The translations under genes were made by a program, and so were the position numbers. Positions 1 to 9,311 of a stretch of DNA of 41,636 nt are shown piece by piece. This stretch comes from an uncultured Pelagibacteraceae bacterium (GTDB lineage Bacteria > Pseudomonadota > Alphaproteobacteria > Pelagibacterales > Pelagibacteraceae). The stretch spans positions 1-41,636 of the forward strand of contig CACMND010000009.1 of assembly GCA_902614975.1 (NCBI GenBank). Direction: 5' to 3'. Position 1 is the stretch's first letter; every line of letters begins with the position of its first letter. The notes beneath the pieces were generated by a model that was not told the origin of the DNA, searched no databases, and saw only the letters and a program-made list of their open reading frames with translations.

Positions 1-992
1 TTGTAAATATTTTTGAAGAAATAAGATTTTCAGAAAAATACAATACAGATATAGTTCTTACACTTTATTTATCTTTTTTAAATGCACCATCAATGGTGTT
101 TGAAATATTTCCTTTTATTTTTATGTTGACTATAAACTTTCTTTATTTAAATCTTGTTGACAAAGAGGAGTTGCCAATACTTAATACGAATGGAATTAGT
201 AATTTTAACATAATATCTCAACTAGTGCTTTTCGCTGGGCTTATTGGCGTTTTTTTGCTAATTTTCTTTTACTCAATTTCATCAAAGTTAAAAAGTAATT
301 ATTTAGATTTGAAAAATAGCATATCAAATACGAATGAATACTTGGCAGTCGTAAATGATAGTGGTTTATGGATAAAAGAAGAGATTGAAGAACATATATA
401 TATAATTAATGCTGAAAAATTTGATAAGAATAATTTGAATTCAATCACAATTACAGAAGCAGATAAATACTATAATAATAAAAGTACTATAAAAGCGGAA
501 AGTGCAAAAATAGATTCAAAAAATTGGCAGTTAAATAATGTATCAATAATAAATGATAATGGAAAAAGAGAAGATTTAAAAAGTTATGTTCACAACTCCT
601 CATTTGATGGTGAAATAATTTCAAACTTATTTTCGAATCTTAACTCACTTAATATTATAGAATTGCATAATTTATCAAATAATTATTTGAAAATTGGTTA
701 TTCTAATACTGATATAAAAATACATTTAAATAAAATATACAGTATGCCAATATTTTATATGCTCATGACAATGTTAGGATTTATAGTAATTAACTATGTA
801 AAAAAATTTAATTCGAAATTTTTTATACTAATTTTAGGAGTATTTATTTCTGTTATTGTTTATTATTTAAATTATTTTTCTAACGTTTTAGGGGAAAAAG
901 GTATTCTGCCTATTTATTTGTCTGTTTGGGTACCTTTATTAATATTATTTTTAACATGTAATATTGGAATTTTAAAAATAAATGAAAATTAA
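1..992 (+). CDS. lptG: LPS export permease LptG, 5' end cut by window
   Basis: The reading frame is open from the left edge (first whole codon at base 3) to the TAA at 990-992, so only the C-terminal ~330 residues are present. The visible part has the LptF/LptG (YjgP/YjgQ) layout: two hydrophobic segments near the start, a ~130-residue soluble periplasmic domain with beta-rich character, then three closely spaced membrane segments at the end. In the family, LptG pairs with LptF and the ATPase LptB to pull lipopolysaccharide from the inner membrane toward LptD. The next gene is lptD, overlapping by 11 bases, which supports LptG rather than LptF, because lptG-lptD-surA is a common alphaproteobacterial order. 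The similarity is by architecture and context; the sequence itself is divergent. Confidence 0.85.
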   Translation, partial: VNIFEEIRFSEKYNTDIVLTLYLSFLNAPSMVFEIFPFIFMLTINFLYLNLVDKEELPILNTNGISNFNIISQLVLFAGLIGVFLLIFFYSISSKLKSNYLDLKNSISNTNEYLAVVNDSGLWIKEEIEEHIYIINAEKFDKNNLNSITITEADKYYNNKSTIKAESAKIDSKNWQLNNVSIINDNGKREDLKSYVHNSSFDGEIISNLFSNLNSLNIIELHNLSNNYLKIGYSNTDIKIHLNKIYSMPIFYMLMTMLGFIVINYVKKFNSKFFILILGVFISVIVYYLNYFSNVLGEKGILPIYLSVWVPLLILFLTCNIGILKINEN

Positions 993-3372
993 AAATAAAA
1001 TAATTTTTTGTATTTTTTTCTTGTTTTTTATTCCTCATAGTTTTGGAGATGAAATTGAATTTGTATCTTCTAATATGTTTGTAGAAGATAATGGAAATAC
1101 AATAATCGCTAAAGATGTTAAAACAATTATAAAATCTGAAAATGTTGAAGTTATATCCGATAAGGCCAGATATAATAAAAAAGATAATATTATTATTTAT
1201 TCCGATAATGTTATTTATTATGACTTTCAAAATGACATTATTATCAAAGGGGATAGAATAACTTATAACAAAAATAAAAATTTAGTTTACAGCACAGGTT
1301 ATACAGAGTTTGATGTTAAGGATAAGTATAAAATAGATTCAAAAAATGTTTACTATGATAGAGTTTCTCAATTAATTTATGGTGACGAAAAAACTATAAT
1401 AAATGACAATAAAAAAAATACATATAAACTTGAGGAGAGATATCGATTTGATTTAAATACTGAAATTATAAAATCAAAAAAGTCAAATATATTAGACGAA
1501 AACGAAAATTTATATGTCTTTGATGACATAATAATTAATTTAAAAAATAATGAAATAGCAGGAAAAGAAATTAAAATTGAATTTAGAGATGATTATTTTG
1601 GAATTGAGAATAATGATCCTATTTTAAGAGGTAGGAGCGGAACTTCAGATGATAAAAGCTTAAAAGTATATAAAACTGTTTTTAGTACTTGCAATATTGA
1701 TAACAGAAAATGTAGAGGATGGGAACTTGAGTCTGAAGAGTTCAACCACAACAAAATTAAACGTACTTTTGAATATAAAAATTCATGGTTTAAAATGTTT
1801 GATTATAAGTTATTATTTTCACCTTATTTTAGTCATCCTGATCCAACAGTTAAAAGAAAATCAGGTTTTTTAACACCAACATATGCAACTTCAGCAAGTC
1901 TTGGTACCTCATTTAACTTTCCATATTTTAAAGTCTTGGGTCCAGATAAAGATCTTACTTTAAATCCTAGGTACTATGCTGACAAAAGCATACTTTTGCA
2001 AAACGAGTATAGACAGGCTTTAAAAGACTCTGACATTATTAGTGATTTCAGTATTTTAGTTGGAGACGCTGGAACGAAAGGGCATTTTTTTTACAATCAA
2101 GGGGGTAAATTTAATGAACAAACAAATTATGTAATAAATTTACAAAATGTTAGAGGAGATAATTATATAAAAACATATAATCTTGTTGAGTCTTCAGAAA
2201 TAATTACAAGGGATAATGTTCTACTCTCAAACCTTGATTTAGGGTGGAATTTTGATGACTCGCAACTAGATACATCAATTCAAATTTATGAGGATTTATC
2301 TAAAACTGACAACCGTTTCCAATATATTTTACCAGCCTTTAATTTTAACAAAAATATTAAAATTCCTGAAAATTATAATGGTGAATTTAATTTTAATTCA
2401 AGTGGTCATAATAAACATTATAATTCCAATGTGTTTGAAACAGTTTTGACAAATAATTTTATATTTAGATCTAATGCTTTAATTTATGAAAAAGGCTTAT
2501 CTTCAAATTATACATTATTACTAAAGAATACAAACAGTTATGCTGATAATTCTACATCTATATCTAATAAAGAAAAGTATGATTTATTCGAAACACTTAA
2601 AATAGATTTCAATTATCCATTAAAGAAAAAAGTTTCAAATAATATTAATTATTTAACTCCTAAGGCGTCAATAAGATATAGTCCAAACGCAAATACAAAC
2701 TTATTTTCAAAAGATATGATAATTAATTTTGATAATGCTTTTGTTTTAGATCGTATAAGTGAAGGTTCGCAAGTTGAAGGAGGAGAATCTCTAACACTAG
2801 GTTTAGAATTTCAAAAATATAACATCTTATTGGGTGAAATTTTTAAATTTAGGATTGGAAACATATTAAAACCAAAGGAAAATAGAAAATTACCTCAAAA
2901 ATCTAAATTAAATAAAACTAGATCTGACATTTTTGGAGACTTCACATATACTTTAAACGAAAATACCAGTTTACGTTACGCTTTTTCATATGATAGAGAT
3001 TTAGAGTACTCAAACTTAGACTCAATTGGTTTATCTTTTGGAGTAAATAACTTTTTGACAAATTTTAGTTACTACACAGAAAATCATGATTTTGGCGATA
3101 GCGAAAACATTAATAATTCATCTAGATTACTTTTAAATAGAGACAATATGTTGAAATTCAAAACATCGAGAAATTTAAGAGATAATTTTACTGAATATTA
3201 TGATCTAGTGTACGAATATTTCACTGATTGTTTGTCAATATACTTAACATATAATAAATCTTTCTACAGAGATGGGTCTCTTAAACCAAACGAACAAATA
3301 TTTTTTGGTGTTAAAATAATTCCATTTACTGAGATTGGAGTTGAAAATATTGAAGATTTGATCGCTAATTAG
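982..3372 (+). CDS. lptD: LPS-assembly outer membrane protein LptD
   Basis: 796 residues, close to the usual LptD length. A signal peptide (hydrophobic core followed by a small-residue cleavage region at ~20-23) precedes an OstA/LptA-like repeat domain (about 25-230) and a long C-terminal region with alternating aromatic/polar strands expected of the LptD barrel. Cysteines at 237 and 244 lie at the domain junction and another is at 750, a plausible pattern for the disulfides that join the periplasmic domain to the barrel end in known LptD. The protein would receive LPS through the Lpt bridge and insert it in the outer leaflet. It overlaps lptG and is followed 8 bases later by a SurA-like chaperone, which in E. 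coli helps LptD fold. No lptE candidate is seen here. Confidence 0.93.
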   Translation: MKIKNKIIFCIFFLFFIPHSFGDEIEFVSSNMFVEDNGNTIIAKDVKTIIKSENVEVISDKARYNKKDNIIIYSDNVIYYDFQNDIIIKGDRITYNKNKNLVYSTGYTEFDVKDKYKIDSKNVYYDRVSQLIYGDEKTIINDNKKNTYKLEERYRFDLNTEIIKSKKSNILDENENLYVFDDIIINLKNNEIAGKEIKIEFRDDYFGIENNDPILRGRSGTSDDKSLKVYKTVFSTCNIDNRKCRGWELESEEFNHNKIKRTFEYKNSWFKMFDYKLLFSPYFSHPDPTVKRKSGFLTPTYATSASLGTSFNFPYFKVLGPDKDLTLNPRYYADKSILLQNEYRQALKDSDIISDFSILVGDAGTKGHFFYNQGGKFNEQTNYVINLQNVRGDNYIKTYNLVESSEIITRDNVLLSNLDLGWNFDDSQLDTSIQIYEDLSKTDNRFQYILPAFNFNKNIKIPENYNGEFNFNSSGHNKHYNSNVFETVLTNNFIFRSNALIYEKGLSSNYTLLLKNTNSYADNSTSISNKEKYDLFETLKIDFNYPLKKKVSNNINYLTPKASIRYSPNANTNLFSKDMIINFDNAFVLDRISEGSQVEGGESLTLGLEFQKYNILLGEIFKFRIGNILKPKENRKLPQKSKLNKTRSDIFGDFTYTLNENTSLRYAFSYDRDLEYSNLDSIGLSFGVNNFLTNFSYYTENHDFGDSENINNSSRLLLNRDNMLKFKTSRNLRDNFTEYYDLVYEYFTDCLSIYLTYNKSFYRDGSLKPNEQIFFGVKIIPFTEIGVENIEDLIAN

Positions 3373-3380
3373 TTTTTATT

Positions 3381-4307
3381 ATGTTAAAGTTAAGAGAATT
3401 AGTTCTGCTATTTATTATTTTTTTTATTACTAATAATGCATTTGGAATAGTTAAAATTAAGTACAAAATAAACGACGAAATAATTACGAACATTGATATT
3501 CTAAACGAAAAAAAATACCTAACTTTTCTTAGACCAAATTTAAAAAAACTTTCAAATGAGGAAATTGATGCGATAACTACTAGCTCTCTTATAAGAGAAA
3601 TTATTAAAAAAAAAGAAATAGATCGAATTTTTAAAAATAAAGACAATTTGAATTTTATTGAAGATGTAAAAAAAAATCTTTTTAAGTTTAAAAAAGTTAA
3701 AAACGAGGAAGAATTTAAAAAATTAATAAAAAATACTGATATCAAATACGATATTATTATAGAAAAAATTAAATATGAAGCACTTTGGAATGAATTAATT
3801 TTTTCAAAATACAGCTCATTGATAAAGATTGATGAAAAAAATTTAAGACAAAATCTAGTTGAGAAAATTTCTAGTGAAAAAAAATATGAATATAATTTAT
3901 CAGAGATATTATTTGAAATAGAAAATAATGAAGATATACAAAATAAGCTTAAATTAATTATAAATTATATTAAATCGAGTGATTTCAAAACTGCAGCTTC
4001 TAGATATAGTATATCTGGTAGTGCAAATAAAGGAGGACAAATAGGTTGGATAAAAGAGACACTTCTATCAAATAATTTAAATTTAATTTTAGGTAAAATG
4101 AAGATAAATGAAGTATCAAAGCCCATAAAATATCCAAACGGTTATTTAATTCTCAAAATAAATGACAAAAAAGAAATGAAAGAGGTGATAAATATTGAAA
4201 GTGAACTAAATGAAATTATTAATTTTGAGAAAAATAAACAACTTAATCAATTTTCATTATTGTATTATAAAAAATTAAAACAGAACACAGTTATAGATGA
4301 ATATTGA
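3381..4307 (+). CDS. surA: SurA-like periplasmic parvulin peptidyl-prolyl isomerase
   Basis: 308 residues with an N-terminal signal/anchor segment (about 6-23). A SurA N-terminal-like helical region with the 'INDEIITNIDI' pattern typical of the family follows, then a single parvulin (rotamase) domain at about 172-265. In the parvulin domain, 'GSANKGGQIGWI' and 'NGYLILKI' match conserved stretches. E. coli SurA has two parvulin domains and is ~430 residues, so this is a short one-domain version, common in alphaproteobacteria. It would chaperone outer-membrane proteins such as LptD. It lies between lptD (8 bases upstream) and pdxA (11-base overlap), the classic order, which makes the symbol reasonable although the sequence is divergent. 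Confidence 0.85.
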   Translation: MLKLRELVLLFIIFFITNNAFGIVKIKYKINDEIITNIDILNEKKYLTFLRPNLKKLSNEEIDAITTSSLIREIIKKKEIDRIFKNKDNLNFIEDVKKNLFKFKKVKNEEEFKKLIKNTDIKYDIIIEKIKYEALWNELIFSKYSSLIKIDEKNLRQNLVEKISSEKKYEYNLSEILFEIENNEDIQNKLKLIINYIKSSDFKTAASRYSISGSANKGGQIGWIKETLLSNNLNLILGKMKINEVSKPIKYPNGYLILKINDKKEMKEVINIESELNEIINFEKNKQLNQFSLLYYKKLKQNTVIDEY

Positions 4308-5259
4308 GTTTATAATAATAGTATTAGGAGAACCATATAGCACTTTTTCTGAAATTATTGGTAAGTATTTTAATAAAAATAAAAAAATAAAAAAAAAAAT
4401 TATATTAATTGGCAATATTGGGTTATTAAAAAAACAATTAAATAAATTAAATAATTTATTTCCTATAAATGAAATCAAAAATATAAATGAAGCTAAAAAA
4501 AGTTTAGTTAATATTATTAATGTTGATTTTAAATTTAAATATGTTTTTGATAAAATATCTTCATCTTCAAATTCTTATATAGAGAAAAGTTTTAAAAAAT
4601 CTTTAGATATAATTATAAAAAATAAAAGTAAATGTATATTGATTAATGGTCCAATTTCTAAAAAATATTTTTTAAAAGAAAAATATTTGGGAATTACAGA
4701 ATATTTATCAAAAAAGACTAAATCAAAAAATGAAGTTATGCTAATTTATAACGAAAAATTATCAGTATCTCCACTTACTACACATATACCAATAAAATAC
4801 GTTGCAAAAAAAATAACCAAAAACAAAATTTTTGAAAATATATATGAAATAAATAAATTTTATAAGAAGATTTTAAAAAAAAAAATTAAAATAGGAGTTT
4901 TAGGACTAAACCCTCATTGTGAAAGTGTTGATAAATTTAAAGAAGAATATGAAATAATTGATCCTGCCATTAGATTGTTAAAAAAAAGGAAGATTGATAT
5001 TCATGGACCTTTTCCTGCAGATACTTTTTTTTTAAATAAAAATATTGATAAATACGATGTAGTTATTGGTATGTATCATGATCAAGTCTTAACTCCAATC
5101 AAAACGCTTTTTAACTTCAAAGCAATTAACATTACTCTGGGACTTCCATTTATAAGAATTTCACCAGATCATGGCCCAAATTCGCCAATGTTGGGAAAAA
5201 ATATATCAGATCCAGCTTCATTTTTTTATGCAATGAAATTTGCTGAAAAAATGAAATAA
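4297..5259 (+). CDS. pdxA: 4-hydroxythreonine-4-phosphate dehydrogenase PdxA
   Basis: 320 residues, the normal family length. Recognisable PdxA motifs are 'GVLGLNPHCE', 'HGPFPADTFF', 'IGMYHDQVLTPIKT' and 'SPDHGPNSPMLGKN', which carry the metal- and substrate-binding His/Asp residues. The enzyme oxidises 4-phosphohydroxy-L-threonine with NAD(P) in the DXP-dependent pyridoxal phosphate pathway. The N-terminal third is lysine- and asparagine-rich with long A tracts in the DNA but stays in frame. It overlaps the 3' end of the surA-like gene by 11 bases and is followed 2 bases later by rsmA, so translation is probably coupled along the operon. pdxA-rsmA adjacency is common in proteobacteria. Confidence 0.95.
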   Translation: MNIEFIIIVLGEPYSTFSEIIGKYFNKNKKIKKKIILIGNIGLLKKQLNKLNNLFPINEIKNINEAKKSLVNIINVDFKFKYVFDKISSSSNSYIEKSFKKSLDIIIKNKSKCILINGPISKKYFLKEKYLGITEYLSKKTKSKNEVMLIYNEKLSVSPLTTHIPIKYVAKKITKNKIFENIYEINKFYKKILKKKIKIGVLGLNPHCESVDKFKEEYEIIDPAIRLLKKRKIDIHGPFPADTFFLNKNIDKYDVVIGMYHDQVLTPIKTLFNFKAINITLGLPFIRISPDHGPNSPMLGKNISDPASFFYAMKFAEKMK

Positions 5260-5261
5260 TT

Positions 5262-6044
5262 ATGAAACCAAAAAAAAGCCTAGGTCAAAATTTTCTTAAA
5301 GACGAAAATATATTATTTGATATTGCCGAGGAAGGTAAAATAAATAATGAAGATATCGTTATTGAAATTGGTCCCGGGACAGGAAATCTCACTAAAGAAA
5401 TTTTAAACAGAAATCCAAAAAAATTAATTGTTATTGAAAAAGATAAGCAATTATCTGACATCATAGAAAAAAAATTTGGTAAAAATTTGCATGTAATAAA
5501 TAAGGATTTTTTAAATTGTTATAAAGATATTAGTTTTGAAAATCCTGTGAAAGTTTTTGGGAATTTGCCATATAATATTTCTACAAAAATTTTAATATCA
5601 TTAATAAAAATCAATAATATTTCCCAAGTTTTTAAAAAATTTATTTTTGTTTTTCAAAAAGAAGTGGCGGATCGAATAATTGCAGAAAAAGATGACCATA
5701 ATTATGGGAGATTATCAATTTTATCTTCCTGGAAACTCGAAAAAAAAAAAATTTTTGATATATCGCCAAAAAAATTTTATCCTATTCCAAAAGTATGGAG
5801 TTCCTTAGTTGTTTTAAAACCTAAATTAAAATGTGAAAAAATTAATAAAACTAAAAACTTAGAACATATTACAAATATTTTCTTTAACCAAAGAAGAAAG
5901 ATGATCAAAAAACCGATGAAACAACTTTTTATAAATTACGAAAAAATAGGCAAGGAGTTAAAACTTGATTTAAATTTGAGACCTCAAAATTTATCAGTAG
6001 AAAAATATTTAGAAATTTGTCAATTATACGAAGAATTATCTTAA
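5262..6044 (+). CDS. rsmA: 16S rRNA (A1518/A1519) dimethyltransferase RsmA/KsgA
   Basis: 260 residues. The start 'KKSLGQNFL' is the family hallmark ([18 protein letters not shown]). The SAM-binding motif GPGTG is at 37-41 and the catalytic N-L-P-Y motif of N6-adenine methyltransferases is at 101-104. A C-terminal helical domain follows with '[11 protein letters not shown]', typical of KsgA. The enzyme dimethylates two adjacent adenines near the 3' end of 16S rRNA during small-subunit maturation. Its coding sequence contains an uninterrupted run of 12 A at 5740-5751. Its end overlaps the convergent gmk gene by 9 bases, leaving no room for a terminator. Confidence 0.97.
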   Translation: MKPKKSLGQNFLKDENILFDIAEEGKINNEDIVIEIGPGTGNLTKEILNRNPKKLIVIEKDKQLSDIIEKKFGKNLHVINKDFLNCYKDISFENPVKVFGNLPYNISTKILISLIKINNISQVFKKFIFVFQKEVADRIIAEKDDHNYGRLSILSSWKLEKKKIFDISPKKFYPIPKVWSSLVVLKPKLKCEKINKTKNLEHITNIFFNQRRKMIKKPMKQLFINYEKIGKELKLDLNLRPQNLSVEKYLEICQLYEELS

Positions 6045-6656
6045 CAAATTCTTCACATGATTATTTATAAAAGCATGGTTTTTTTGTAATTTATTTTTTT
6101 TAATTATATCCATTATTTTTTTATAACATTTTTTTATGTCATCATTTATAACAACATAATCATATTCTTTCCATCGGGACAAATCTTTTTTAAATTCTTT
6201 CATTCTTTTTTTTACAGTCTTCATATTTTTTTTTTCTCTCTTAATCAGTCTTTTTTGTAACTCTTTTTTTGATGGTGGTAAGATAAAAAATGTTTTTAAC
6301 TGATAATTTAATTTTTTATTTCTAATTTGCCTTGTGCCCTGCCAATCTATATCAAAAACTATATTTCTTCCTTGTTTAAGTTTCTTTATTACTAAATCTT
6401 TTGATGATCCATAATAATTGTCAAAAACTTTTGCGTGTTCTAGAAATTTTTTTTTTTTAATAAGTTTTTTAAATATATTTTTTGATGTAAAAAAGTAGTC
6501 TTTTCCATCTTTCTCGTTAGGCCTTGGTGTTCTAGTTGTATGAGATATAGAAACTGAAAAATTTTTGTTTTTTGAAATTTTTTTAACTAAGGTGGTTTTT
6601 CCAGCACCAGATGGTGATGAAAGTATAAACATTCCACCTTTCTTAGGGCTGGACAT
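6036..6656 (-). CDS. gmk: Guanylate kinase
   Basis: 206 residues. The P-loop '[10 protein letters not shown]' has its Lys at 20; '[19 protein letters not shown]' is the GMP-binding segment, and '[12 protein letters not shown]' is the conserved Walker-B-like region. It phosphorylates GMP to GDP and is essential for GTP/dGTP supply. The start chosen gives 'MSSPKKGG' before the P-loop, slightly longer than E. coli Gmk; the internal ATG at residue 9 is an alternative. It is the last gene of the run fabD-fabG-acpP-gmk, 12 bases after acpP. In many alphaproteobacteria fabF and mltG lie between acpP and gmk; they are absent here. The coding strand has a 12-A run (plus-strand 6447-6458). Confidence 0.97.
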   Translation of the reverse strand: MSSPKKGGMFILSSPSGAGKTTLVKKISKNKNFSVSISHTTRTPRPNEKDGKDYFFTSKNIFKKLIKKKKFLEHAKVFDNYYGSSKDLVIKKLKQGRNIVFDIDWQGTRQIRNKKLNYQLKTFFILPPSKKELQKRLIKREKKNMKTVKKRMKEFKKDLSRWKEYDYVVINDDIKKCYKKIMDIIKKNKLQKNHAFINNHVKNLLR

Positions 6657-6668
6657 TTAAATTAAAAA

Positions 6669-6908
6669 TTAGTTTGCTTTATTCTCAATAAATTTAACAG
6701 CATCTCCTACAGTAAGAATTTTTTCTGCATCGCTGTCTGAAATTTCTGATCCAAATTCTTCTTCAAAGGCCATTACTAACTCAACCGTATCTAAACTATC
6801 GGCCCCTAAATCATCGATGAAACTAGATTCTTCAGTTACCTTTGCTTCATCTATACCTAAATGGTCTGCAACTATTTTTTTTACCTTGCTTGAAATATCT
6901 TCTGACAT
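6669..6908 (-). CDS. acpP: Acyl carrier protein
   Basis: 79 residues, strongly acidic, with the invariant D-S-L motif 'GADSLDTVE'; Ser38 is the expected phosphopantetheine attachment site. It carries growing acyl chains for fatty acid synthesis and is also the acyl donor for lipid A. It is much less AT-biased in amino-acid choice than its neighbours, as expected for a highly expressed conserved protein. It sits between fabG (46 bases upstream) and gmk (12 bases downstream). The wider gap before it leaves room for its own promoter or mRNA processing, which would help its high expression; I do not see a clear site. Confidence 0.98.
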   Translation of the reverse strand: MSEDISSKVKKIVADHLGIDEAKVTEESSFIDDLGADSLDTVELVMAFEEEFGSEISDSDAEKILTVGDAVKFIENKAN

Positions 6909-6954
6909 ATTTTTATATAAGTTAAAATTGTTAATAAATATTTATACTATTTTG

Positions 6955-7692
6955 TCAACTAAAATACATGCCTCCATTTACATGAATTGTCTCCCCTGTA
7001 ATATAATCTGAAAGCCCTGAGGATAAGAATAATACAACATTGGCAACATCGTCAGGAGTTCCAAATCTTTCTAGAGAAATTTTTTCTTCTAATATTTTTT
7101 TGTAGCTCTCATTAATATTTTCAGTCATTTCAGATTTTATAAAACCAGGTGATATACAATTGACTTTTATATTTTTTTTACCATATTCAAGGGCTAAACT
7201 TTTAGACATTCCAATTAAGCCCGCTTTAGAAGCTGCGTAATTAGCTTGACCAATATTTCCTGTATGTCCAACTACTGATGTTATATTAATTATTTTTCCA
7301 TTTTTATTTTTTAACATTTTTTTTATTGTATTTTTAGTGAGCAAAAAGCTTGAGGTTAAATTTAAGTTTATAACTTTATTCCACTCTTCATCCTTCATTC
7401 TTATTGCTAAATTATCATTTGTAATTCCAGCATTATTTATTAAAACGTCGATTTTTTTTTGAAATATCTCATTACACTCTTCTATAAAATCCTGAATAGT
7501 CTCATGATTTGTAATATCAAATTTTTTTACAATAACATCAGTAAATTTTTTTTTAATAATATCTAATTTTTTTTCGTTTGTTCCGGTTGCGATTACTTTT
7601 GCTTTATTCTCTAATAATTTATTCAGTATAGCTCCACCTATCCCACCTGTAGAACCAGTTAATAAAATATTTAAGTTTTGTAAATCAGTCAT
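6955..7692 (-). CDS. fabG: 3-oxoacyl-ACP reductase FabG
   Basis: 245 residues, the standard FabG length. The NADP-binding glycine motif 'TGSTGGIGG' is at 12-20, 'NNAG' at 86-89, and the catalytic set is Ser139, Tyr152 and Lys156 ('YAASKAG'). The end 'YITGETIHVNGGMYFS' is the usual FabG C-terminus. It reduces beta-ketoacyl-ACP in each cycle of fatty acid elongation. Its start overlaps the end of fabD by 8 bases and acpP follows, the conserved fabD-fabG-acpP order. This context distinguishes it from the many other short-chain dehydrogenases, including the one at 34062. Confidence 0.97.
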   Translation of the reverse strand: MTDLQNLNILLTGSTGGIGGAILNKLLENKAKVIATGTNEKKLDIIKKKFTDVIVKKFDITNHETIQDFIEECNEIFQKKIDVLINNAGITNDNLAIRMKDEEWNKVINLNLTSSFLLTKNTIKKMLKNKNGKIINITSVVGHTGNIGQANYAASKAGLIGMSKSLALEYGKKNIKVNCISPGFIKSEMTENINESYKKILEEKISLERFGTPDDVANVVLFLSSGLSDYITGETIHVNGGMYFS

Positions 7693-8614
7693 TTGTTATA
7701 TTTTTTAAATCTAATAAATTATTTACCTGATTTAATTTCACATTTCTATCTATTCTTTTTATTAATCCTGATAAAACTTTACCAGGACCAACTTCTAAAA
7801 ATTTGTTTACACCGTTTCCAATCATATTATTTACACTCTCTCTCCATCTTACTGGTTTCTCTATTTGTTCGATTAAAAGATTTTTTATGGTTTTTGCATT
7901 ATTTTGAGGGAGAGCTGTAACATTTGAGACGATATTGACTGTAGGGTTTTTAATATTAACATTTAGAATTTTACTTTTCATTTCATCGGTAGCCTTTTTC
8001 ATCAAGGGGCAGTGAAATGGGGCGCTGACCTGAAGTTTTACAAATTTAATATTTCTTTTTTTTAATTCTTCTATGAATAAATTAAGAGAACTAATTTTAC
8101 CACTTATAACTAGTTGACCATTTGAATTGTCATTTGCAACATAACAAATAAAAGCTTTATAATTTTCTCTAATAATTTTTTCTATTTCTATAATTTCTTT
8201 TCCAAGAACAGCAATCATTCCTCCCTCATTGTTTGGAACTGCATTTTGCATTGCTTTGCCTCTGAAATTTAACAAATTAATTGTTTCCTCAAAAGTAATA
8301 GCGTCTGAACAACACAAAGCTGAGTATTCACCTAGAGAATGGCCTGCATAAAATTTTGCATTTTTAAGATTAAATTCTGTTTCATTTTCAATAACTTTAA
8401 ATATTGAATAACTTGTAAGAAATATTGCAGGTTGCGTATTTTCTGTTTTATCAAGTTCTTCTTTAGATCCATCTAAAATTATTTTACTTAATTTTTTATT
8501 TAAAATTTCATCTGCATATGAGAAATATTTTTTCACATATGAAAAATTTTCGTAAAACTCTTTAGCCATACCAACATTTTGAGAACCTTGACCGGGAAAT
8601 AATACCGAAAACAT
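7685..8614 (-). CDS. fabD: Malonyl-CoA:ACP transacylase FabD
   Basis: 309 residues. The N-terminal 'FPGQGSQNVGM' and the nucleophile motif 'GHSLGEYSAL' (Ser93) are diagnostic, and 'SAPFHCPLM' contains the catalytic His. 'EVGPGKVLSGLIKRI' is the conserved C-terminal segment. It loads malonyl groups onto ACP for fatty acid synthesis. It is the first gene of the minus-strand group and is divergent from rpsF, with an 83-base intergenic region that must hold both promoters. Confidence 0.97.
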   Translation of the reverse strand: MFSVLFPGQGSQNVGMAKEFYENFSYVKKYFSYADEILNKKLSKIILDGSKEELDKTENTQPAIFLTSYSIFKVIENETEFNLKNAKFYAGHSLGEYSALCCSDAITFEETINLLNFRGKAMQNAVPNNEGGMIAVLGKEIIEIEKIIRENYKAFICYVANDNSNGQLVISGKISSLNLFIEELKKRNIKFVKLQVSAPFHCPLMKKATDEMKSKILNVNIKNPTVNIVSNVTALPQNNAKTIKNLLIEQIEKPVRWRESVNNMIGNGVNKFLEVGPGKVLSGLIKRIDRNVKLNQVNNLLDLKNITND

Positions 8615-8697
8615 AAAAATGTTTATAAATTAAGTGTTTTTTTATATTGTAATTAAAAATATATAATAGTATATCCTGCATTTTTCTATAAAATTAT
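8615..8697. promoter_or_regulatory. Divergent promoter region fabD / rpsF
   Basis: This 83-base region separates the divergent fabD and rpsF starts and is almost pure A/T. A consensus-like -10 hexamer TATAAT lies at 8662-8667, in the right direction and distance for rpsF (start 8698). A TTGTAA at 8647 is only 9 bases upstream, too close to act as its -35. No clear fabD promoter stands out on the minus strand because the region is low-complexity. No hairpin typical of the ribosomal-protein autoregulatory leader for S6/S18 is obvious. Confidence 0.4.
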
Positions 8698-9030
8698 ATG
8701 AACTTTTACGAACATACACTAATTGCAAGACAAGACACTTCTCCAAGTCAGATTAAGCAGTTACAAGAAAAGTATACAAAGATAATTGAAAACAATGACG
8801 GAAATATTGTTAAATTTGAAAGTTGGGGTCTTATGCATCTTTCATATCTCATAAAAAAAAATAAAAAGGGTAATTATCTGCATTTTAAAATTAAGGGTAA
8901 TGGAAAGACAATAAAAGAGTTAGAAAAGATTGAAAAAATTGATAAAAATTTATTAAGATTTTTAACAGTAAAAGTAAAAAAATTAGATCTTGATAGTAAT
9001 TATTTTAAAAAAGAAGATGTACAAAAATAA
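8698..9030 (+). CDS. rpsF: 30S ribosomal protein S6
   Basis: 110 residues beginning 'MNFYEHTLIARQDTSPSQI', the typical bacterial S6 start, with 'SWGLMHLSYLIKKNKKGNY' matching the conserved 'WG.R.LAY.I.K...G.Y' segment. S6 binds S18 in the platform of the small subunit. It is the first gene of an rpsF-rpsR-rplI group, each separated by a few bases, and is preceded by a TATAAT box. The C-terminus ends soon after the core fold, without a long acidic tail. Confidence 0.97.
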   Translation: MNFYEHTLIARQDTSPSQIKQLQEKYTKIIENNDGNIVKFESWGLMHLSYLIKKNKKGNYLHFKIKGNGKTIKELEKIEKIDKNLLRFLTVKVKKLDLDSNYFKKEDVQK

Positions 9031-9039
9031 TATATAAAA

Positions 9040-9309
9040 ATGAAAAAAAAAAACTTAAAAAAGAAAAACTCTCAAAATAACTTTTCAAAATTAAGCGTAT
9101 TTCAAAATCAAAAATATAAATTTAAAAAAAAATGTCCATTGTCTGGAAAAGGTGCTCCAGTTATTGATTATAAGAATATAAAATTATTAAAAAGATATGT
9201 TTCCGAAAATGGTAAAATACTTCCTTCAAGAATCACATCTGTTAGTCAAAAAAAACAAAGAGATTTATCTTTGTCTATTAAAAGAGCTCGAAACTTAGCA
9301 TTGATATAA
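9040..9309 (+). CDS. rpsR: 30S ribosomal protein S18
   Basis: 89 residues. The core '[19 protein letters not shown]' and '[16 protein letters not shown]' are the S18 signature, followed by '[10 protein letters not shown]'. S18 partners with S6 (the gene just upstream) and contacts 16S rRNA in the platform. The N-terminus is a lysine/asparagine-rich extension before the conserved region. Position between rpsF and rplI is the standard bacterial order. Confidence 0.97.
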   Translation: MKKKNLKKKNSQNNFSKLSVFQNQKYKFKKKCPLSGKGAPVIDYKNIKLLKRYVSENGKILPSRITSVSQKKQRDLSLSIKRARNLALI

Positions 9310-9311
9310 TT

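Noticed and set aside
910..1230. 106-codon minus-strand frame across the lptG-lptD junction
   Set aside because: Low-complexity Ile/Asn/Phe-rich translation antisense to two well-supported genes.
3365..3745. 126-codon minus-strand frame inside the surA-like gene
   Set aside because: Ser/Phe/Ile-rich shadow of a lysine-rich coding strand; no start signal or family features.
4380..4400. A-rich tract at the start of pdxA as a frameshift site
   Set aside because: The reading frame is intact before and after, and all PdxA motifs follow in one frame.
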